From positions 1-47,430 of the forward strand of contig DNTB01000070.1 in assembly GCA_003499525.1 (NCBI GenBank): a DNA stretch of 47,430 bases, written 5' to 3'. The notes under the pieces were generated by a model that had not been told where the DNA came from, searched no databases, and was given only the letters and a program-made list of their open reading frames with translations. Source of the DNA: Flavobacteriales bacterium. GTDB taxonomy: Bacteria; Bacteroidota; Bacteroidia; Flavobacteriales_G; Salibacteraceae. A program made the position numbers and the translations under genes. Shown here piece by piece: positions 16,790 to 23,650 of this stretch; position 1 is the first letter of the stretch; the number at the start of each line of letters is the position of its first letter.

Positions 16790-18156
16790 GCGCTCCCTTA
16801 GTTACAGTCTATATTACGAATTACAACTATGGCCACTTCATCAAGCAGGCCATTAACAGTGTACTTCAGCAAACCTACAGTCCCATAGAGATTCTCATCA
16901 TTGACGACGGCTCAACAGATAATAGCAAAGAGGTAATAAACCTATACGAAAGTCTCGAGAACATAACCGTAATCTATCAGCAGAATAAAGGGCTGAATAT
17001 TACCAATAATATCGCCCTGAGGGTATCCAAAGGGAAGTACATTGTCCGGCTGGATGCCGATGATTATTTCACCAACGACGCCATCGAACTCATGGTGGAA
17101 AAGCTTGAACAAGATGAGAATCTCGGACTCGTTTTTCCCGATTATTTTTATGTGGATGCCAACGGCAAAATCATTGGTGAGCACAAAAGACACGATTTCG
17201 ATTCAGAGGTTTCACTGTTCGATCAGGCGGCACATGGAGCCTGTACCATGATCCGTTCTAAATTCCTAAGAAATCTTGGAGGCTACAATGAAAATTTCAG
17301 TTGCCAGGACGGCTATGAACTCTGGGTCAAGTTCATTTCTCATTATAAAGTCACCAATGTAAGCAAACCCTTGTTTTATTATCGGCAGCACGGTAAAAAC
17401 CTGACAACCAATGAGAAACGATTGCTTAGAACCCGTGCGGCCATCAACAAGTCCATCATAAAAATGCAGCAAAAGTCTATAAAAGCCCTGGCGCTGATCC
17501 CCGTTCGAGGGAATATGGACGGTATAGCATTTGAAAAGATAAATGATAAAACCCTACTGGAAATCAAGGTTGAACAGGCCTTCATGGCAGAAAGCGTGCT
17601 ATCGACTGTGGTGGTAGCTGAGAACCCCGTGATTGGATCATTCCTGGAAGAAAACCTGGGACACGTACCCAATCTGACTTTTGTCCAACGACCGGAAGAA
17701 TTGTCCCGGTTCAACGTTTCACTTTCTGAAACTGCCCGCTACGTATTAAGTCAAACCAGGCACGCAGCTCAGTTCGAAATATTGAGCCTGCTTTCAGTTG
17801 AATTTCCTTTTGCTGATGAGGTCAATATTGATGATGCTCACAATACTCTGGAAGTCTTTGGTTCAGACTCACTTATAACCGTCCGACCAGAGCTATCCTC
17901 GTTTTATCAGCATCACGGAAATGGAATGGTTTCCATTCTTCAGCAAGATCAGGTGCCCAAGTTGGAACGAGATGCTCTTTATAGAAATACCGGTGCAATT
18001 ACAGTGACGCGAGTAAATAAGTTTTTGGAAACTGGTCAAATCATCAACGGTTTGGTCGGGCATGCATTTATAGATCAAAAGGCCGCATTTGGAATAAAGA
18101 CGGCATTTGACCTCTCCATGGCGAAAATGATGTCTACCGAAGAAATCAATTTGTAA
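16786..18156 (+). CDS. Fusion: GT2 glycosyltransferase + degenerate NeuA-like cytidylyltransferase domain
   Basis: 456 aa in two parts. Residues 1-230 are a GT2 domain: VTVYITNYNYGHFIKQAI, IDDGSTDNSKEV, IVRLDADDY (metal motif), CQDGYELWVKF and FYYRQHGKNLT. Residues about 232-456 resemble CMP-acylneuraminate synthetase: ALIPVRGNMDGIAFEKIND parallels the ALIPARGGSKGIPRKNI nucleotide loop, then TVVVAENPVIGSFLEEN, FVQRPEELS, SLITVRPELS, YRNTGAITVTRVNKF and a C-terminal AFGIKTAFDLSMAK in the place of the DIDTPEDL metal motif. Several catalytic residues (loop Ser/Lys, late Asp) are replaced, so the domain may bind a CMP-sugar or act structurally rather than catalyse. No internal stop or frameshift separates the parts. 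Overlaps its upstream neighbour by 4 nt and ends 7 nt before the flippase. Confidence 0.82.
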   Translation: MSAPLVTVYITNYNYGHFIKQAINSVLQQTYSPIEILIIDDGSTDNSKEVINLYESLENITVIYQQNKGLNITNNIALRVSKGKYIVRLDADDYFTNDAIELMVEKLEQDENLGLVFPDYFYVDANGKIIGEHKRHDFDSEVSLFDQAAHGACTMIRSKFLRNLGGYNENFSCQDGYELWVKFISHYKVTNVSKPLFYYRQHGKNLTTNEKRLLRTRAAINKSIIKMQQKSIKALALIPVRGNMDGIAFEKINDKTLLEIKVEQAFMAESVLSTVVVAENPVIGSFLEENLGHVPNLTFVQRPEELSRFNVSLSETARYVLSQTRHAAQFEILSLLSVEFPFADEVNIDDAHNTLEVFGSDSLITVRPELSSFYQHHGNGMVSILQQDQVPKLERDALYRNTGAITVTRVNKFLETGQIINGLVGHAFIDQKAAFGIKTAFDLSMAKMMSTEEINL

Positions 18157-18163
18157 GGGCTCA

Positions 18164-19645
18164 ATGAGCGAAATTTCCCGTCAGTCATTCAAGTCATCAA
18201 TCTATTCCTATTTAGGAACCATCATAGGTTTTATTACTGTGGGGTATATCTTTCCGCGGTATTTGCTTCCTGAAGAAATTGGAGTGATCAAACTCATCCG
18301 CGATTATGCCAATATAGCCGGTTACCTTGTTGCTTTTGGAGCAGGAACGACCATCATTCGGTTCTTCCCTCAATTCCAGAATGAAAAAAACGGACATAAC
18401 GGGCTACTTACAACCTCTATGTCGCTGGCTATCATCGGGTTAATTGTCTTTTCCATTCTTTTCATTCTCGGACAGGAATGGCTCATCGAAAGAAATCAGG
18501 AAAAATCTCCGCTCTTCTCGGAGTACTTGAACCTCATTTATCCAACTACCATTGCACTAACTCTATTCATCATTTTTGATGCGTTTTACATTGCCATCAA
18601 ACGTTCAACCACAGGTATTTTTCTTCGCGACTTCTTTCAACGCTCACTCATACTTCTACTGATACTCGTATACCTTGTATATCAGTTCAAGATAGGATTG
18701 CTTATTTATTTATACTTCGGAATTCTATGGCTGGTAAGTCTGATCTACCTGATTAGAATCTACAGTACTAATCGGCTTTACTTTAAACAGCGTTTTTCTT
18801 TCCTGAATAAAAAGCTCGTATACAGCATGTCATCAGTTGGAGCTTTCAGTATACTCAATCAACTTGGAGCCAACCTTGCACAAAGGCTCGACATCATCAT
18901 GATCAATGAATTTATTGGTGAGGCCATGGTTGGAATCTATGCCACCCTTTTCTATTATTCATCGCTCATTCGTATTCCCACCATCAATATTAACAGAGCC
19001 GTTTCATCTCATATTTCGCAGTCTGTACACGACGCTGATTCAAACAAGTTAAGCGAACTCAACAAAAAGACCGCCCTAAATCAATTTCTTATTGGAGTAG
19101 TCCTTTTTTGCGGTATTTGGATCAACAGGTCATTTGTATTTCATATTCTTCCTGATTCCTACATCATCGGTGAATACGTCTTGCTCTATGCCGGTTTAGC
19201 TGAGGTTCTGCGGACTCTCACGGGAAGTACGAATACCATTCTGGCCTATTCAAAATACTACCGCCATAATTTTCTCTTCATGATTGGTTATGCGATGATT
19301 ATAGTAGTATTCAACTATTTTCTGATTCCGCTATACGGACTTTCTGGTGCAGCCATGGCTACAGCTCTATCAGCACTGGTACTACACATATCTAAAACCT
19401 CCTATGTCTACATTAGGTTGAAAATGAACCCATTGAGTTTGCCTATGCTGTGGATTGCGCTGATTGCAATTGTAGCTTTCGGAATTGCTTCGATGTTTCA
19501 AATCAACAATGTTTATATTGATTTTTTATGTAGGTCAACTATATTCCTTGGGCTTTTCGCTCTCCCTGTTCTTTACTTCAAGATTTCGCCCGACTTGAAT
19601 TATTTCATTCTTAATAACTGGAATAAGCTCAAAAGAAAGCTTTAA
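18164..19645 (+). CDS. Wzx-like oligosaccharide flippase
   Basis: 493-aa polytopic inner-membrane protein of the MATE/MOP polysaccharide flippase group: start SFKSSIYSYLGTIIGFITVG and about 12-14 hydrophobic segments across its length, with short charged loops (e.g. NRLYFKQRFSFLNKK). Wzx proteins move undecaprenyl-linked repeat units across the membrane. It is the last plus-strand gene of the glycan operon (7 nt after the fusion gene) and converges with the LegC-like gene 4 nt away. No O-antigen ligase or Wzy polymerase is visible. Confidence 0.92.
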   Translation: MSEISRQSFKSSIYSYLGTIIGFITVGYIFPRYLLPEEIGVIKLIRDYANIAGYLVAFGAGTTIIRFFPQFQNEKNGHNGLLTTSMSLAIIGLIVFSILFILGQEWLIERNQEKSPLFSEYLNLIYPTTIALTLFIIFDAFYIAIKRSTTGIFLRDFFQRSLILLLILVYLVYQFKIGLLIYLYFGILWLVSLIYLIRIYSTNRLYFKQRFSFLNKKLVYSMSSVGAFSILNQLGANLAQRLDIIMINEFIGEAMVGIYATLFYYSSLIRIPTININRAVSSHISQSVHDADSNKLSELNKKTALNQFLIGVVLFCGIWINRSFVFHILPDSYIIGEYVLLYAGLAEVLRTLTGSTNTILAYSKYYRHNFLFMIGYAMIIVVFNYFLIPLYGLSGAAMATALSALVLHISKTSYVYIRLKMNPLSLPMLWIALIAIVAFGIASMFQINNVYIDFLCRSTIFLGLFALPVLYFKISPDLNYFILNNWNKLKRKL

Positions 19646-19649
19646 AGAA

Positions 19650-20816
19650 TCAATCCTTTACTGCCCTGACACTACTAGGAAGATTTACCAATCTGGAGAC
19701 CAATTCCATAGAGTTTGAGAGTGAGCTGCGTTGGCAATTCTTGTACATGGGTAAATCCGTCATCAGTTTCCAAATGGGCCTGGTCATTACCCCCTGATCG
19801 TTCGTATCTTTTAAGAATTGCTGACGTTCTTCGTAGTCATCCAGCAGAATGGCATTTAACCAATAGTTGGACCGGCTACCACGGGGTTCATGAATAAAGT
19901 TTAGATCAACTTCATCACATAACCGGGAATAACTTTGAGCCAAAAGTCGCTTCTCCTCCAAAAAAGAATCCAGAGACTCTAACTGGGCCAATAGAAGCGC
20001 AGCATTGAGGTTCGGCATACGAAAGTTATAACCGCGCTGATCATGAATGTACTCCCATGAATCCTTTTGCTTGGCAGTAGTAATGATATGTCTCGCTTTT
20101 GCAGCAATCTGATCGTCATCGGTTACAATGGCTCCTCCGCCTCCTGACGTCACTGTTTTATTGCCATTGAAACTATAAATTCCCGTCTGACCAAAAGTTC
20201 CGACATATTTATTCCGATACACAGTACCCAGAGCCTCTGCTGCATCTTCAACTAAGGGAATGTGGTATTCCCTGCAAATAGCTCCAATTCGATCTATTCT
20301 ACAAGGAAATCCCAGCGAATGCATAGGCACGCAGGCACTAATTCTCCTTCCACTGATTTTGTTGACGGCTCCCTCTTCTGTGATCTGAACATTCGTTTCC
20401 AAGAACTCGAGAAGAGATTCCGGAGACATCCCCAGCGTATCCATTTCAACATCAACAAAAATTGGGTGTGCATTGAGGTAGGAAATTGCATTAGCGGTAG
20501 CTACAAAGGTTAGCGACTGGGTAATAACATCTGTATCCGGTTGAACATCAGCCAGTTCCAATCCGATGTGCAGGGCACTGGTGCCACTATTGGTTAAAAC
20601 ACAATGCTTAGCCCCGGTATATTCAGCCAGGTACCGTTCAGCTTTGTCCAAAAAGTCCCCTTGTGCTGAAACCCAGCCCGAATCAATTGCATTGGCCAAA
20701 TATTCCTTTTCCTTCTGTGCGAATAAGGGCCGATGAATAGGAATAAAAGCGGACGGTTCTTGATACCAATCACGAATGAAGGTTATTACCTTTTCCGTTT
20801 TATTAGAAATATCCAC
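19650..20816 (-). CDS. LegC-like DegT/DnrJ/EryC1 PLP aminotransferase
   Basis: 388-aa sugar aminotransferase. The signature fits the LegC group (UDP-4-keto sugar to 4-amino sugar in legionaminic acid synthesis): IPIHRPLFAQKEKEYLANAI, SGWVSAQGDFLDKAE, NSGTSALHIGLEL, TQSLTFVATANAISYLNAHP, FVDVEMDTLGMSP and VEDAAEALG, with the PLP lysine in YSFNGNKTVTSGGGG (about residue 220). The start is GTG at 20816, directly after the yfhO stop (TAAGTG), so translation is coupled to yfhO rather than to the plus-strand glycan genes it faces. Together with the NeuB- and SpsF-like genes it makes a legionaminic-like product plausible. Converges with the flippase. Confidence 0.88.
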   Translation of the reverse strand: MDISNKTEKVITFIRDWYQEPSAFIPIHRPLFAQKEKEYLANAIDSGWVSAQGDFLDKAERYLAEYTGAKHCVLTNSGTSALHIGLELADVQPDTDVITQSLTFVATANAISYLNAHPIFVDVEMDTLGMSPESLLEFLETNVQITEEGAVNKISGRRISACVPMHSLGFPCRIDRIGAICREYHIPLVEDAAEALGTVYRNKYVGTFGQTGIYSFNGNKTVTSGGGGAIVTDDDQIAAKARHIITTAKQKDSWEYIHDQRGYNFRMPNLNAALLLAQLESLDSFLEEKRLLAQSYSRLCDEVDLNFIHEPRGSRSNYWLNAILLDDYEERQQFLKDTNDQGVMTRPIWKLMTDLPMYKNCQRSSLSNSMELVSRLVNLPSSVRAVKD

Positions 20817-23351
20817 TTAGGACATTTTGTTTCGAATGGACCATCCGATTCCACCGATAAAGACCAGAATGACCAAAATGGAACCTATCAGTGAAACAGT
20901 CTCCGCGGTGTAATACGTCTGAGGTTTAAACTCAAAAACGATTTCATGTTCACCTGCCGGAACAGACATAGCTCGGAAAGTATAATTGGCCCGGGCTATT
21001 GGACGCTCTTCACCATCGATGTAGGCCTTCCATCCTTCCGGATACCAGATTTCCGAAAAGCTCACAACACCGGGCTTGCTACTTTTACTTTTATAAACCA
21101 ACTTATTTGGCTGATAATCAACAAGCTGAATGCTCGCAAGGCTATCTTCAGTAGCTTCAACTGATATCATATCTCTTTGATCTTCTCTAATGACCGCAGT
21201 CTTGTTCAATCGTACTTCAGCCAGTTTGGTCATCTCCTCATCTGCTGAACCTACCCATTCCACCTTGCTCACATACCAGGCTGGGCCAAATGCGTAGTTG
21301 TTTACAATCGGGTTTTGATCCGGGCTGTAGATGATGTATTTGGTGTTCAGCGCATTGAGCACATTCCAGTTGAGGAGTTGTGGTTGAACATCGGCAAAAC
21401 TCTGAGCATTGCGCAATCCTCCCATAAAGGTCTGCATCTCTTCTGCAATATAGAAATCAATGAGTTCCTGATACTTCTTCATTTTCGCTCCATTATAACC
21501 TCCTATCGAGTGATGGTAATAAGAAGTTCCGGTTTCATTGAAAGTACTCGCTGCAAGATTGAGTACCCGATATCCTGGGCTCTGATCTGCAAGAATAGCT
21601 TCGTTTGCTACCGTCTTCGGAAATGGCGCTTCTACTTTCCTCGCAGTATCAAAATTGTCTTCATTCAGATATCTAAGGTTGATTACTGCCATGTCGATTA
21701 GCACTAATGCGGCGATTCCAAAAACTGCATTCTGAATGGATAGACTTTTTCTCCAGGAAAAGAAGAGAAGCCCAAAAGCGAAAATCACAAAGGCAGCACT
21801 TCGAATAGCATCCATTTTAAATACTGCTTTCCGCGCTGCTGTAATGTTGTCCAACAAATCCTGTACATCTACCCTCGACCAGTTATTTTCTGCCAAAGTA
21901 GCTCTGTATCGCTCCGCTTCTCCCGATTTGAAAAAGTCGAAAAAGACCTCCGGCATGAGCCAGAATAGCAGAGCCAGTCCTCCGGTCAACCCAAAGGAAG
22001 CAAAAAGTGCCATGCTCTTCTTGTATTTCGTTTCCTTCCCTAAAAGTCTGAGGGGCTGGCCCCAAACTTCGGGAGTGTCCCAGACCTTTTTCAAAGCAAG
22101 CCCCGCCAGAAGCGGAATGGCAAATAATGCGACAATCTCGATGGAGGCAACTGCTCTAAATTTATTGTAATAAGGAAAATTATCAATGAAAAACTCGGTA
22201 AGTCCCATGAAATTGCTCCCCCATGATAGCATGGTTACTATGACAGAGGATATTAGTATCGTCCATTTCAATGGTCCATCTACGAGGAACAGGCCTAAAA
22301 CAAACAAAAACATAATGATAGCACCAGCGTACATCGGGCCGCTGGTCATCGGTTGATCCCCCCAGTATGCATCAACGCCTTCCATAGTTGTTCGGTACTT
22401 CCGATCAACCGCTTTCATTGCGGTTTTATTCTCTGAAATTCGACCGCTGGCTCCCCCTTTCGCATTTGGAATAAGCAGACTCCAGGTTTCGCCTATTCCA
22501 TTGCTCCATGCCGTGATATATGACTTATCTAACCCTCCGGTTTGATCTTTCTGATCGGTAATGGTAAGTTCTGATTTACCCCTTGTACTGTAGGGCACAT
22601 ATTCCTGAGTTGCCATAAGTTGTGATGCATTGGGGAGCACCCCTAAGAAAACCGCTACACCAAACAATGCTGAAGAAATCAAAAAGTCTTTCAACTTTCC
22701 CTGACGAAAATCCTGGACAAAAGCGAAAACGAAATACACGACCAGGAAGAATATGAAAAAATAATAGGTCATTTGAGGATGTCTGGCTCCAATTTCCAAA
22801 CTCATAAACAAGGCGGCTACCGCCATGCCCAGAAGGTACTTTCTTTTCCTTAGCAAAACCAATCCTGCAAAGATGCCTGGCAGAAATGCAATGGCCACCA
22901 CCTTAGCATAATGCCCAGCAGCCATAATGACAAAATTGTAGGAACCAAAAGCAAAGCCTATGGACCCGATAATAGCAATCGGCCATGGAACTTTTAAAGA
23001 AATCATCAAAATGAAAAACCCTACCAGGCTCCAGAAAACATAAAGTGCGGGACGTGTGAGTCCAATAGTTAGAATTGGCGTCACTGTAGTGTGAACCTTA
23101 TTAGACGGGTAGCGCACAGATACGTAGTAGGCGGGCATTCCGCCGAACATGGAGTTTGACCAGAGCGGCTCCTCCCCTGTTGCCTCACGAAAATCAATGA
23201 TTTCCTTGGCTCCTCCTTTCCACTGTTTGTTATCATGGGAAGCCAGCACTTTTCCCTGAATCTGTGGATAGAAATATCCAAGACTAAGTATAAGAAAAAA
23301 CAGCACCACTCCGATATATGGATACAACTGTTTGATTTTCAGATCTTTCAT
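20817..23351 (-). CDS. YfhO family polytopic membrane protein
   Basis: 844 aa. Roughly a dozen membrane segments occupy residues 10-560 (e.g. IGVVLFFLILSLGYFY at the N-terminus), then a periplasmic C-terminal domain (SFSEIWYPEGWKAYIDGEE, typical of YfhO) and a last membrane helix (IGSILVILVFIGGIGW). YfhO proteins are GT-C-fold relatives; Gram-positive members glycosylate teichoic acids, while the Bacteroidota role is unproven. Lies 5 nt after the DUF4834 gene and abuts the LegC-like gene, which hints at a glycan function. Confidence 0.93.
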   Translation of the reverse strand: MKDLKIKQLYPYIGVVLFFLILSLGYFYPQIQGKVLASHDNKQWKGGAKEIIDFREATGEEPLWSNSMFGGMPAYYVSVRYPSNKVHTTVTPILTIGLTRPALYVFWSLVGFFILMISLKVPWPIAIIGSIGFAFGSYNFVIMAAGHYAKVVAIAFLPGIFAGLVLLRKRKYLLGMAVAALFMSLEIGARHPQMTYYFFIFFLVVYFVFAFVQDFRQGKLKDFLISSALFGVAVFLGVLPNASQLMATQEYVPYSTRGKSELTITDQKDQTGGLDKSYITAWSNGIGETWSLLIPNAKGGASGRISENKTAMKAVDRKYRTTMEGVDAYWGDQPMTSGPMYAGAIIMFLFVLGLFLVDGPLKWTILISSVIVTMLSWGSNFMGLTEFFIDNFPYYNKFRAVASIEIVALFAIPLLAGLALKKVWDTPEVWGQPLRLLGKETKYKKSMALFASFGLTGGLALLFWLMPEVFFDFFKSGEAERYRATLAENNWSRVDVQDLLDNITAARKAVFKMDAIRSAAFVIFAFGLLFFSWRKSLSIQNAVFGIAALVLIDMAVINLRYLNEDNFDTARKVEAPFPKTVANEAILADQSPGYRVLNLAASTFNETGTSYYHHSIGGYNGAKMKKYQELIDFYIAEEMQTFMGGLRNAQSFADVQPQLLNWNVLNALNTKYIIYSPDQNPIVNNYAFGPAWYVSKVEWVGSADEEMTKLAEVRLNKTAVIREDQRDMISVEATEDSLASIQLVDYQPNKLVYKSKSSKPGVVSFSEIWYPEGWKAYIDGEERPIARANYTFRAMSVPAGEHEIVFEFKPQTYYTAETVSLIGSILVILVFIGGIGWSIRNKMS

Positions 23352-23356
23352 ATAGT

Positions 23357-23629
23357 TTAGTTCAGCTCTTCGTAATCTATTTCTTCTCCGAGAGATTGGT
23401 CCGTAGGCCCTTGGGTACGGTCTTTTTTTCGGGTAATGCGCACTCCATCCTTGTCGGAAATAATGTCCTCACCACGTGCTTCGTTTCGCATATTCTCCAT
23501 CTTCTTATCGACGTATCGTTCGGCTCCGCGAGCCATGGAACGCACTAACAATGGCCAAATATATTTCCTGAACAGAACTACTGCTCCATAAATGAGCAAA
23601 ATGATCAGGATCGTTCGAATTAACCCCAT
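23357..23629 (-). CDS. DUF4834 family small membrane protein
   Basis: 90 aa from the ATG at 23629 (MGLIRTILIILLIYGAVVLF), a single N-terminal membrane helix followed by a basic, then acidic cytoplasmic tail (AERYVDKKMENMRNEARGED). Matches the small DUF4834 family of Bacteroidota, function unknown. An in-frame TTG six codons earlier is rejected because it overlaps a TATTTTAG promoter-like box. Sits 21 nt after carB and 5 nt before yfhO. Confidence 0.82.
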   Translation of the reverse strand: MGLIRTILIILLIYGAVVLFRKYIWPLLVRSMARGAERYVDKKMENMRNEARGEDIISDKDGVRITRKKDRTQGPTDQSLGEEIDYEELN

Positions 23630-23650
23630 ACCGCTGCTAAAATACAACCC

